DNA of 64,000 nt from Flaveria trinervia. Taxonomy: Eukaryota > Streptophyta > Magnoliopsida > Asterales > Asteraceae. Positions 35,201 to 46,800 of the stretch are shown here, piece after piece. Positions within the stretch are counted from its first letter, which is position 1. Every line of letters begins with the position of its first letter. Under the pieces are notes generated by a model, which was not told the origin of the DNA, made no database searches, and worked only from the letters and a program-made list of their open reading frames with translations. Position numbers and translations under genes: made by a program. The stretch is from the NCBI GenBank assembly GCA_025506515.1, contig CM046452.1, positions 69,706,580-69,770,579 of the forward strand, given 5' to 3'.

Positions 35201-38200
35201 CCGAAAGTGATCAAGAAAAAATACGTTATATATGCGAAAGCATGAAGCTTGTAAACTATATCTGTAAAAACAAGAACAGGACAAAAAGTTATTTTAATGA
35301 TTACAACCTCCTAAATTGTTTGACGGAACAAAGTTGTTATCGTTTTCAACCTGACTGGCCTATATTAAAAATAACTCATTTCAACCCCATCTATCTTGAC
35401 ACATTACCAACTAGCCTGACCCACCTGTTTTGCCACCTCTACTCAAAAGCAAGCAGGAGAAAAGACACTATTACGTGTAAAAGTATAAGGCTTGTGAACA
35501 AATCATAAAAATGAACAATAAGAAAAAAGAAAGTGGAGTTTACAGAAACCTGATTGAGCAGATTATCCCGCAAAAACTTCCCAAGGGGAACATCAAAGTT
35601 TCTGTAGAACTTGATACATGAAAAAGAACTCTGCTTACAGGTAGTCCCTCTTGTCACATTCCTTCTTGACATTAAAACCAATATACTTTCTGAATCCAAC
35701 ACTGCCCTAATGTCATCCTTATGTTGTATACAATCTTCGCAATTTTCTAAATTTGCTTCATCAAGACCAACTTTGACTTCAGTATCAGCAGTATCAACAG
35801 TCTCAGTAGAACTATGGTCCTGACCATTGGCTTTGCTATGATTATGTGTGTTCACATCATTGTAGCCCATAGTATCAAAAAGAGGGATCCCGACAACTTT
35901 CTGCAAAGATGCTGAAAGTGAAGATAGGCCCGAGAGGACAATCGGGTCTATTGTTCATATGATGACAAAGTAGACCCTTCTAGCCCCAAATTGTCAGACC
36001 CATTTTCATCAAAATGGCTGGAGATGGGAATATCAACGGTGCTAATTAAATCAGTGTCAGGACTGGACTCGTCGACTATTGGAACATTTGTATCATCAAG
36101 ATTCGTACATAGAGGTTGACCGTTAGCTGATGAAATCGTTTCTTCGTCGCTGTTTGAATATATAGCCATTCCATCAGGGGCAGTTGTGGAGAACATTGCT
36201 CGTTGATTTAGAATGAATGAACTCTCAAGGATCAAATGGTATGCCATGATAACCGCAAATTGAACCACACATTTAACTTTTTTAAGTTCATCACTGTGAC
36301 ATCCCTTCAGCAAGATCTGTATGGCAAACAAGTCAGATCAAAAGGAGCTAAATAAGAATTTCACATGAATAGTGCATTTATTTTAAATGTAGGTAGCAAA
36401 AAAAGGAGATTAATATTCCATTATAATAAAGCCAAATGAGAAATGTACTAACTATATCTATTATTCAGTGTTATTAACTTACATGATGGGACATGAGAAG
36501 ATACCCACATGAGAAGATGAAATAAGAATAAAGTGGAAAATGGGTAGATCAGATGGTTCCGTTCAGCCCATTTTTATTTTTATTATATGGATTAAGATTG
36601 TATATATACTAATACATTAAATCTAATAAAAGCTATTAAAAGGTTTGAGGTTTGAACATTTGAGAACACTTTGAACATTTGAACATTAAATCTAAACCCA
36701 ATGAAATAGAGAAGGATGATAAAAAGTCCATATTTCCATTTCTTCTTTCCCGTCTTTTATCAGCCATATAATTACTAGTGAAAGTTATATTACATGGTAA
36801 TCTCTTAACCAATTAGCCTCTTAAATTCTGCAGGATAGTCAAATTTGTGTAACTAGTATATATATAAAAAAAGAAGAAATCCCTCTCCCCCTATTAACCC
36901 AAGTATTAATAAAAGGAACAAGGTCCGATCAACAAGATAATCAATTAAGATATAAACTGACCGTAAAACCCATTCGTGTAGGACAACCCTCAATAAACAT
37001 TAAAGTCTTTTTTGGCTTGTTTCCACTTTCGGAAAGATCAGCATGTTCTTCTACAATCTTTTCAAAATAAAAGGATTCACAATGCCTCAGCTTTTGGTCA
37101 TTCAAATTATCAGATGACAAGATGGTTGAGCCAGTACAACGAGCTACTCTCTCCAAGCGGTGTTGTTTCATTTCCAAGACAAGTGTCATCCCTTTTGAAA
37201 ATATAGACTCTTGAATGTCACGGGAAACCGTTTTCTCCACTAAAACGACATTCGGATTCAATTTCTCTATCGACTCGATAAGATGATTCACTCTATCAGC
37301 CTCCTGGTTATGCATATCATTAGAGTTGATGACATATATACCAAAAGAAGGTTATAGATGCTACTTAGTAGATTTGGCAAGAAGGATTGGCAAGCATGTT
37401 GGATGATGATATCAGGTAAAAACAGGTCATTTTTTTTGTACGACTTCCAAATCCTAGATAAAACCACACCTGCTAAAACTTTTTTACCCAACTTCAAGAA
37501 AAAAATACTTGTAAATAATTGTTATGTTATTTATGAATAAAAACAACAAAAATATAATAGTAATCCAAATCTCTGGATAAAATGATTTAGGAGCATGTAT
37601 GCATTTAAACCAGACTTCAAGCAACATTAATCCATTTGATCAGCCCCTGTTTAGCTGAAATTCTGTAATGGCCCATTTCACCAATCCGATATAAAACAAA
37701 CTCAAATCGACATGTTGGCCATTGATACAAGTAAATGACTCAATGTTGCCATGTCTACTTCATAATTTGTTCAGGTTTACCTGTTTCATTGATTCAAACG
37801 ATGACAATCCATCAGAAGACACACTAAGTGCACCCTTAATTAATAGCAACTTGGGTTTTTTACACTTTGTTGGCATGTGCTTGTGAGCTGCATGCTTTTT
37901 GAAGACTAAACCTTTGAAAACTTCACTGCAACAAATATAAAAATATCAATATAAAACTATGAAGGACAATAGGATTAGTCATCACGCAAGGTGAGTGAAT
38001 AGCAAAAGTTAAGGGGATGAAGAAGTACACTAAAGAAACAACCTTTGACTTCGAGTACCAGTTGCAATACACTTGACCTTTACATATCCATCAGGATCCA
38101 TTGTTTTTCCTTCAAAAGCATCAGGCTTCAGAAACGAGGCAGCTTCCCATGATAAAGCAGTAACTGTGTCCACCCAATTATCACCATCATTTCCGGAACA

Positions 38201-38943
38201 AGAAAGACCCATAGATTTAAGGAGATGCTCCACGAGTGCCCTAAATTTCCCATTCATAACTTCATCAAGTTTTTTTCTTGTTTCCTCTCTAAACCTAAAA
38301 CTCCCACTCCCTTCTTGTCCAAAACTGCTAAGATTACTTGGCTTTCCCCATTTCATGCCATCACCGTATGCGTAGTCGTCGTCATCATCGTCATCATCAT
38401 AGCTAGCAACCCTACCTTCAATATCATCCTCTTCGTCTTCAGGTTCAGGGGGGAACCAAATATGAGAATCAATAACTCCATTCCCTAGATATGGCTGATG
38501 CTGTTGTAAACTAAAACCATCACCTCTTATTTCTTCTTTAATGGACCTAAAGAGTAAACAAGCACATAATTATGCAAATGGACCCACCAACAAAAACATG
38601 ATCTATCTAACTTTATTCTAGATTTTAAGGAAAGGATTAAGGGTAGCCATCAAATCATCAATTACCTTTCATTTGAGGCATCATCAACAAGATACTCATC
38701 TAAAAGATAACAGTCAACAATAAGATCATTAGAAAACATGTATTTAGATAATAGAATTATCTGCAAGGAATGAAAGTTCTTACTGTAACATGAAATCGTG
38801 CTATCAGTTTTCGCCAGAGACACGGCTGGACTGATTGATGATGCTGGTGGAGAAATTAAACCATCATGAGTCATGTCCTCGGTGTCTTCCCCTTCACCAG
38901 AAAATTACCATCACAAAGTGGCTCTCTTAGGATTTTAACGATC
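26212..38943 (-). CDS. FAB1/PIKfyve-type 1-phosphatidylinositol-3-phosphate 5-kinase (plant class without FYVE domain)
   Basis: The enzyme makes PtdIns(3,5)P2 from PtdIns3P on endosome and vacuole membranes. Twelve exons with GT-AG borders, minus strand: 38943-38784, 38699-38666, 38546-38043, 37925-37781, 37303-36962, 36316-35550, 34773-34441, 34147-34021, 33921-33766, 32875-31671, 31302-31051 and 26532-26212. Exons 3-5 encode the IWFPPEPEDEEDD acidic motif, a Cys-poor conserved block and the start of the Cpn60/TCP-1-like domain (VVLVEKTVSRDIQE). Exons 6-9 encode the CCR-type region (LPEAHLHYYAHHDKQLTIQV, then STKRVLVSIAARGLSFG). The lipid kinase domain spans exons 10-12, with the Lys of FIIKEI, YDLKGA, RAVWNDTAFLY, VMDYSLLVGVD and GIIDYVRQYTWDK. 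About 1,450 codons, the length of the FAB1D type. The start is unsure: either an ATG at 38874 or an unseen exon upstream. Single-base losses at 35954, 34532, 34511, 32392 and possibly 38901 break the frame. Confidence 0.88.
26903..27073 (+). repeat. 5' LTR remnant of the intronic copia element
   Basis: 171 bp aligned to 30211-30381 with two mismatches (G/A in TTTTTAGGGATG and A/G in GAATGACACGC). The terminal TG and the last TCTTACA are missing, the latter by fusion to protease sequence. Confidence 0.9.
27074..30216 (+). pseudogene. Copia pol remnant: protease tail, integrase, reverse transcriptase, RNase H
   Basis: Order seen: protease tail (NVIKNLISVRKF near 27175), GAG-pre-integrase (WHDRLGHPG and CNSCQLSKHKR), integrase with the acidic residues of VHCDLW, QCDLGGEF and GKSERMIR, reverse transcriptase (KARLVVNG, HQLDVKNAFLHGD, YGLKQAPRA, YVDD near 29200) and RNase H (YSDADWGG, SSAEAEYRG, NPVQHQRTKHVEID). 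Frame breaks lie near 27660 and 29092, and a tandem triplication at 29438-29512 shifts the frame again. One in-frame TGA is at 29947. The stop at 30214 is just before the LTR. Too broken to act alone. Confidence 0.9.
29438..29512. repeat. Perfect 25-bp tandem triplication inside reverse transcriptase
   Basis: Three identical copies of a 25-bp unit beginning AAATTAAGTGCTACCAATGG lie at 29438-29462, 29463-29487 and 29488-29512. Two extra units add 50 bp and so shift the frame. Confidence 0.97.
30209..30388 (+). repeat. 3' LTR of the intronic copia element
   Basis: 180 bp, TGTATTAACG to CTCTTACA, preceded by a purine tract (GAGGGGG) at about 30202-30208 and followed by the CATAA target-site duplication. 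Confidence 0.9.
33154..33645. mobile_element. 492-bp CpG-rich non-autonomous DNA transposon in a FAB1 intron
   Basis: Both flanks carry a perfect 9-bp direct repeat, TTTGAGATG (33145-33153 and 33646-33654). The left end begins CTTTAAATTGCGCAATGCGC. The reverse complement of the right end begins CTTGGATTTAAAATGCACGC, so the ends form imperfect inverted repeats. The body is full of GCGCAT/ATGCGC words. It includes a 28-bp tandem pair (GCATCTTGCGCAT then GGTGTAGCAGGGG) at about 33489-33544. The 9-bp duplication suggests a Mutator-type origin. It lies between the exons at 32875 and 33766. Confidence 0.8.
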
Positions 38944-39952
38944 CTACAACATAATCAAAACTTAGATCAATACTCAAAGTCATCAAAAGATCAAACCCAT
39001 AAGCATCTATAAATACCTAAAAACAGAAATTAACAGGTCTAACGTGAATTCCAAACAAAGTAGGACTAGGTTTCAGCTAAAATCCCCAAAATTCGGCACA
39101 CAGATAGAATTAGCAATTCTTGTACAACACGCAACCTTAACTAAACCAAAACTCCACACACGAATCAACTTAACGCTTCAGTTACCAATCAACAAGATCA
39201 AACACACACCAGGACCAATTTCACAATCCAGAACCGAAAATCCACAATCTGAACCCGATGAACATCCGACTACTATTCCAACCGCAACAAAAACTGAAAA
39301 ACCGAGGTGAAGCTGATCTGTTGACTTCCTACACAAGAAAACAAACCGCTCTGTTCGGACATACATCCAAACTCAAACAAACAAAATCACACAACCTTCA
39401 AACAACTGTTAGGGGGGGGAACTGAATCATTGAAGCATTGTTGCATCATGTGATAATCAAGTAATCATGCGATCATAACAAGCGATTAGGGGAATTAACC
39501 TTGCGGGATGAATTAGAACCTCAATCAGCAGCTAATGATGAGATTGTGAGGGTAATCTGTGAGGATCGTTGGCATTAAAGGGGGGATGTGCGGGGATTAA
39601 GCGGTGGTGATGAGGGATTTGGTGATGGGTTTAAAGTTTGAACAGAGAAATGAATTGAAATGAATTGAAATGAATTGTTGTTGTTTATAAATTGTAATGA
39701 AGAGAGAGAGTGAATGAGGGGAAGAGTGGACCCACAGAGTAAGAGAGTTGTATAAACTCAGAAGCAAAGAAATTTCATAAACAGAATCAATGGCAGGTTG
39801 ACATATGTTATGGGTAGTAGGTGGAAAATGTGAAGGAATGTATGTATATGTGTAATGTGTAATAATGGGCTCTTTTTTCTATTTTCATTTCACACCCCTT
39901 AGATTTTGATTTGTGGATTTTTATTTCTATTAAACACCAAACACGTATCATA
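38944..39952. other. Region upstream of FAB1, likely 5' UTR, leader intron and promoter
   Basis: The exon at 38943 has a good acceptor (TTGTAG), so a further exon, coding or not, must lie upstream. I could not find a clear first coding exon. On the minus strand a CT-rich run (about 39715-39700) and a TTATAAAC word at about 39683-39690 look like parts of a core promoter. Both are weak signals. Confidence 0.35.
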
Positions 39953-40276
39953 CGGGTTGTTTGGTAAATTTTTAATAATTAATTGTTTAACCAATAGAAG
40001 ATCTAAACTATTAAGATATCGAAACCATTAAAAACTAGTATATCGTTTAATTATTTAAAGGCAAATAAATATCTGACCAATTCAGATAAAAAGTTTTAAC
40101 CATTTAGTATTAGACCTCTTAACCATTCAGTATTAGTATAATACTTAAACATTCAGAGGCAAATGTTTGAACCAATCAAATATTTACTCGCGAAACAAAT
40201 AATCTGAATCATTAAGGGTTAAATAATTCAGACATCTGAACTATTAAAATATTGATTCAGATAATGCAAACATTCC
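39953..40276. mobile_element. Probable hAT-type MITE
   Basis: The left end is GGGTTGTTTGGT. The right end, reverse-complemented, is GGGAATGTTTGC. The interior carries repeats of CTGAAYCATTAAG and AACCATTCAGTATTAG type in both orientations. This layout is typical of short hAT-related MITEs common in asterid genomes. I could not fix the 8-bp target-site duplication. Confidence 0.5.
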
Positions 40277-43200
40277 CTTAAATCTTAAATTGATAATATT
40301 GTAGGTCATGAGACTAGAAGCCTCAATGTTATAAAGATAGACACATCACACGACCATATACACATCATATACAATGGGCAAGAAGCCCTTTGATTTGTGA
40401 ATTCTAAACGATGAAATCTAAATAAACTATGTTTTCGTAATTGAACTATTTGCTGGTTCAAATTTTATTTTATATATTTTTTAGAGTTAATTTCAAATTT
40501 CCTCTTTAAAAGTTGATAAAAGTAATTATTTTACTTCAAAATATTTGAAAACATAATTTTACATTCAAAAGTTTCATAAGTTATTTTAATTTCAATCAAA
40601 AAACTTTATTATATTGGATTAAGTTGAAACAAGTAATAAAACTTTTATACTGAAATTGAAATAAGTTATGAAAGTTTTAAAAATAAATTAATTTTTGTAA
40701 CATTTTGAAGGAAAATGATTATTTTTGTCAAACTTTGGGGATTAAAACCAAACTTAACTCATTCTTTTATTTTACCTTATAAAATACTATTTAGTGATTT
40801 GATTATTAGCTTAAACTCAGCTAGTTTCTTTTACCTGTCACGCGTTGCGACGACGGCATATACAGCATGATAAAATATATACTATAATTGACACGACTTG
40901 TTTCCAACTAAATTTACGTTGAAACGTAAAATGATTAGAATTTTTATCGTCGAATGTAAACGAATTATATTTGACAAGATATTAACCAAAATTTGTGTCG
41001 AAACAAGCATTAGGCCAGTAAACAAGCAAAGCATTTAGTTAAGTACTTAAGTGTCGGATAGTTCTAGTAACATAACAAGTATACAAATGTCATAATTTTT
41101 TATATTTTAAATTATCTTTTTCTCAAAAATATTTGATAATTTTTCTATATATGTTGTTTCATTAGATAAAAAATGAAACAACATGAGTAATTCTAGTAAA
41201 GGATATGATTAAATGCTTGATTATAAATGTCATGGTGATGAACTGAATAATGTTTATCTGAAGTACAACTCATATACATTTAACGAACGTAGAATGTACC
41301 CTCTTATTTGTTGGTTATACATTAGCATTAGGCCGAAGATGTTTTGGTGTCGATACAATATCATGTGATTTTAAATTGGTTCTTGTAAAATTTTTAACCG
41401 AATGATAATTGTTATCAGAAAATTTAATTGCATATGGATGACCTTTCGTAACCACCACGGGTTTAGCTTAAGTTTGTCATATGTGACACTTAATGCTCAA
41501 ACATTATACATCTTGGAATATCTAGTCGTCAATTTGAATGGATGATTGAGTTTTTTGGTCCTAATTTGTCTTATAGACGTGTATATATAATCACAGTATA
41601 TACTCTTTTGTATATATCATCATAAGCATGAATAAGTTTAATTTTTTGTAGTCACTCTACTTGGTCTTGGTCCTTTAAATCAAAATAACCGATTGTACCA
41701 ACACCTTGAAGTCTATTTTTAAACGCTTAATTTTTTTTGTTGAATCAAGTATACCTATAGCGTAGTCACTCTATTTGGTATCGGTTCTTTAAATTAAAAT
41801 AACTGATTTGTAGTAATACGTTGAACTCTAGTCTTAAACACCTAAAATTATACTCTTTGTTAATATTTAACAAGGTTTATTAGATTATTTTACAAGATGA
41901 ATCATAATAAACAAATATAGTACCTCGTTTATGAAAAATGTTGATATACTAAAAAAATTCGATGTTAGCTTTGTAAGGAATATTAAATGAGACTTCTAAC
42001 GAACTTGAACAGCTCAAGTCAACGTAAATAAAATATCGAACGGAAGTATCTGTATGAATTTAAATGATTCTAGACATGTATAGATTTTGTATTAGTCAAA
42101 ATATATACTTTTGACTTTTTTGTTTATTCAATTATATTCATATTATTCGTTCAACACATCAAGAAAAATAATTAAATAATCATATTTTAAAATAATAAAA
42201 CTAGGTCAAGAGTAACATCTTTAAATTAGATGGAGCCAAATTCATAACAATAAAGAGAAGTACATGTTTTTTCATTTTTTTTTATTTTATTAATATTATT
42301 ATTTTTATACAAGGGAAAGTTAAAATACAAAGTGCTTATCTCCGTGCGAAAGTATACATAATTATTACATAAGAAGATTCGTTTCAGATGGAATTATCAC
42401 ACGGGGCTAGAATTATTCACACAAGGATTGCATCACGCAATGGTGAAATTATACTGCAGAAATATATTCTTGCGTAATAATTTCATCTTTGCATAATAAT
42501 TTCACGCAAATATAATCTTTCTTGCATACTATTACTTCTTCGTGCATTATAATATCACCTTTCAGTTTATATGATTCACATCAAAACAACACTTTTTATT
42601 ATATATATGATCATAAATATATACAATTGTCATAGGGGAGGGAGGATCAAGGGAAAACTCTCTTTTATGAGAAACTAGAAAACTCATTTCTTTTTTTTCT
42701 TTAACATTTAAAACTTTTTATATGTTATTTTTTTAATCACACCATAAAATCAAAATTTTATTTATCTTTAATTTTGGTGTAACATTCATATATTAAAAAA
42801 ATTAAAGGATCATAAGTTATTCTCGACACAACTTTGCCTCTGCTTTGGTCAAAGAAAACCTAAGACGGGACCTAAAAAAATTGCTTTTGTAACCATCCAC
42901 ATCCATGAGTTTAACAACCTAAGACGCGACCTAAAGAAATTGCCTTTGTAACTATCCACATCCATGAGTTTAATGCATGTTCGGGTTCGAATTTGTACTT
43001 GTATGGTACAAGAGAAAGAAAGCAGAAACAGTTTGATGAAATAATATTAAGTGAGAAGTGGTAATTATCTTTTGAGTGGAGAGTGTAGTTTTAAAGTTTT
43101 CTTCTATAACCCAACCCTGTAATAACAAGTAAATGAATGAAAATATGAAATTGACTATAAATACTTGCAGTTATAAATTCTGTTAATAGATACCAAAAAG

Positions 43201-43655
43201 GTTTTAACTATTACAAAAATCTACGAGCAGAATGTCTGATTTTATTTCATTATAAATCATTTATAAAAGTATAATAAAACAAAGAAGAATAGTAAATATA
43301 TCTGATTTCATTTACTTATACATTATTGATAATATGTAATAAAACAAAGAAGAATAATTTGACGAGAGATCATGAAAAAGAAATTAGTTAAATATCACAC
43401 AAAGCATAGAAATAACAACTTAAACATGGCAAAAGTAATTGTTGGTTTATATTAGATAACTAATTTCAAAATAGATCCAAATTATTCCAGTTTTTGGCAA
43501 CAAACTTTTGATAGAATTACCAAGACAGAGCTGTGTTTTGCAAGAGAGAACAATGCGTGCAACATCACCCAATATCATTTTTACATTCATGATTAACCTT
43601 TGACTACACAAATCTTTAAAACATTAAAAAGAAAATTCTACATGGTTGCAATGGA
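40277..43655. other. AT-rich intergenic stretch, no gene seen
   Basis: No supported ORF. A 59-bp tandem duplication lies at 42857-42974. The rest is low-complexity AT-rich DNA. Confidence 0.55.
42857..42974. repeat. 59-bp tandem duplication
   Basis: AACCTAAGACGGGACCTAAA at 42857 and AACCTAAGACGCGACCTAAA at 42916 each begin a 59-bp unit ending ATCCATGAGTTTAA. A few substitutions separate the copies. Confidence 0.9.
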
Positions 43656-43822
43656 CTTGCAGATGTAAACTTTTGACCCAAACCCAGTATGAGTCAATAC
43701 AGTTTCAGGTAAAAAAAAAGTTTACATGAACAAAAGGGCGCTTGCAGATGTAAACTTTTTACCGAAATGGGTTCGGGTCACCACAGGTTCAGGTCAAATA
43801 AAAGTTTACATGGACAAGTTTA
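43656..43822. repeat. About 85-bp tandem duplication abutting the RABC1 stop codon
   Basis: CTTGCAGATGTAAACTTTT occurs at 43656 and 43741. Each copy is followed by a degenerate GGTCA/CAGGT segment and AAAAGTTTACATG. The duplicated DNA would lie in the 3' UTR of the minus-strand gene. Confidence 0.8.
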
Positions 43823-43823
43823 C

Positions 43824-46800
43824 TCAGCAGCATCCACCAGATGATGCATCAGAAACTGGAGCCTTCTGGTTAAATATGTTGTTCCTTTTCACAGTAGTTG
43901 ACCCCTCAGCAGTCAAACTGGGCGTATCCAAGATCTGCATTTTTTAATTATAAGTAAAACATTCTCTACATAATACAAGAAGCATATTTATTATTTGATG
44001 ATTTGTGTCCGAAAGTCGTCCTATCCAAACAAAAATGAAATGATTCTGGCAATTTCACGTTAACTAAAAGAAAACTGTATCAATGTTCATCAAGTCGTTG
44101 CTAGGAAGGTTGCATCACTTATAATTTGGGCAAAAAAGTTAAATTAGAGGAGGAAAATGAGAGGGTGGATAGCAGCTCAAAAGGAATCCGGGCTGAAACA
44201 TGCAACTTTTAGTAAGGGTTGACATGTGTGTGGCCGGGTTTGATTGCCCCGCAAACAATTATTTTGTCTATTTTTTATTTCCTCATATATATAATTTGTT
44301 AAATATGACTGTTACAGGCTTACAGCAATATTCTAAGTTTTTTATTATATTGATCTAGGAGGTTGTAAGCATTATAAACACATTTTTTTAAGCCTTCAAC
44401 CCATATGACACACTACCTTTTGGCTACAATATGTTGATTTGACTTGACGCATTTGAGATGAAAAATGACTCCATTTGTCAGGCTTGTTTCAAAAGTAAAT
44501 GGGTCGAAATAGCCACCTCAACTTTTAACAAAAATATTAGTATAAAGGTTGTTTTAGGACACATATATAAGTAATTTTGACATCATATGGCAGTCAGTAA
44601 CGATGCCCCAATATGATATGATGGATGTAACATCTGAATGTGACTGGAATGTATGCTCAATAATAGTCTTAATATTATGTTGAATAATTTAGTGGTAAAA
44701 TGTAGAAGAAAATAATAGCTCGTTACCTTCAAAACAAGTTCCTCAAAACACTGCTCTACATTGACCCGCGTTTTTGCACTACACTCGATAAAAAGGCATC
44801 CATATTCCCTTGCAAAGTCAATTCCTTCTTTTTTTGTGACAACCCTATCATCTTCCTACAAAACATAAATACTTGCTCTCTTTATATATATATCATGTTA
44901 CATAAGATAGAAATTAGAACAGTTCACGAAATAAGCACATTATCATGTTCTGGGACGGAAACAAAACAGATAAGCCCAACCCACCTTCCAGTGAGATTTT
45001 ACTGGTCTTTTCAAGACTTCAGTAGAAGATCTAGAGGTTGAAAACTGGGCAGTTTAAGGGTCGAATCGAAATGGGTTTGCATCAAAACCAGTTTCAGCAT
45101 CGGTCAAAATGAGTCAGGTAAGATTCCCTAGCAAACACGTGTGCCTACTTAGTTATAATAAAAAACTGTAATAGTAGAATAAGAATTTATTTTTTTAGTA
45201 ATAAAATAAGTTCGAAGGTCGGAAGCATTTAAATACACTTTGGTGACTTTCTACGCATTTCATTGTTTTACCCCAACTCCTGATTAGCTAGCTATACGTA
45301 TGTGCGCGCACGTGTGTGTTCTAATTTTACTGATTTGACTGATTAGATGTAGAAGATAAGCAAATCGATATAATTTTAGCTAAATGGTTCAACATTGCTT
45401 TCTCTATCAGCAATCAATTGATAGAAATGCAAACATGAGCGTGAGAAGCACTTGTTTTCTCCCATCTGATTGGATGTAGATGTGACACTATTTTTGTAAT
45501 GAACACAATCACCTTATCAACTTTATTGCCAACAAGCATCTTTATGCAATCTTGATTTGTCGAGTACAGATCAATTTCCTTTGCCCATATATCAGATAAA
45601 TTTGTGAATGTATCCCTTCGTGTTACATCATAAACTGTCAGTCAAAGAATTAATCAATGACACATTTGGTGACTTAAACACATATTACTTGTACTAAATT
45701 AATAATACCACCTAAAAGGCTAGACTTGAAAATAAAATCAGGAGTAAATTACTCTTTTAGTCCTTGTGGTTTGGTGGTTATAACGTTTTTAATCCAATAG
45801 TTTAAAAACGACCACTTTAAGCACTATGGTTTAAAATATGTATCAATCAAGTCCAAACCGTTAACTCCATCCATTTCTGCCGTTAACTTTTATTTAAAAG
45901 ACTAAAATACCCTTGGACTGAAATAGTTATTATATATAAATTTATAAAATCATATGGGACCCAAATGATAATATATGAATGACCTCTCTCCTCTCTTCTC
46001 ATCTCTCTCTCTCTCTCTCTCTAGCAAACTTTATCTACCAATAAACTAACCTAGCCACCACCACCACCACCACCATCTCCGGTGAAGTCACCATAACCAC
46101 CACCACCATCATATTCTTCTGCAAAGTCACCATATCCATCACCTTCATCTTCATCTTCAAGATTTCCTTACGAATTAGATCGGTTGCCCCAAATCACAGA
46201 GAAATTAAGGCCTATACCCCTCCCCCTTTTCTTCTCTTTCTTTCTTTCTCTTTCTCTCTAAAATGAGCGGATAAACAAAATGGGTGGAGGGGTCACTGAT
46301 TATTAGATGGTGGTGGTAGATGTTGAAGGTCAGGTAGTTTTGGGGGTTGAACTTTGAAGGGTGGGCGGTAGTGGTGGGGGTGAAGGTTCAGAGAATAGGA
46401 AGAGGAAGGGAAGATCACAAGATGATGGTTATGTGGTGAAGGCGATGGCTGAGGTAGGCAGGCGGTGGCGGTGGCCGAGGTGTACAGGCGGTGGTGGTAG
46501 CTAAGGTGGGCAGGCGGTGGCGGTGGCGGTGGCGGTGGCTGAGGTGCCCAGGTGGTGGCACGCCGGCGGTGGCGGTTTAGTCCCTGTTTCCTAAAAACCA
46601 CCGCCAACACCTACTTGAGTAACCATCGATACCACCACTACACCACCTCCACCATCTTTGTTTCGTCCTCCTCTCTCTTTTATCTATCCAAGGTTTAGTC
46701 CCTGTTTCACATATCTTTATGCCAAAGATGAAAGTGGTTCAGATCTGAGCCAACAATGGTGGTGGTTCAGATCTGTAACAATTTAAGATCGTCCGGGTCT

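Noticed and set aside
38784..38943. First FAB1 exon as certainly coding from its 5' border
   Set aside because: Reading from the acceptor needs a base restored at 38901; without it the ATG at 38874 could be the start. The evidence does not decide.
39044..39310. 88-residue plus-strand frame upstream of FAB1
   Set aside because: Low complexity (Thr/Lys/Pro), opposite to FAB1 and in its probable leader region; no support for a gene.
46293..46610. Pro/His-rich minus-strand frame
   Set aside because: Same effect inside MULE copy 2; no protein-like composition outside the repeat.
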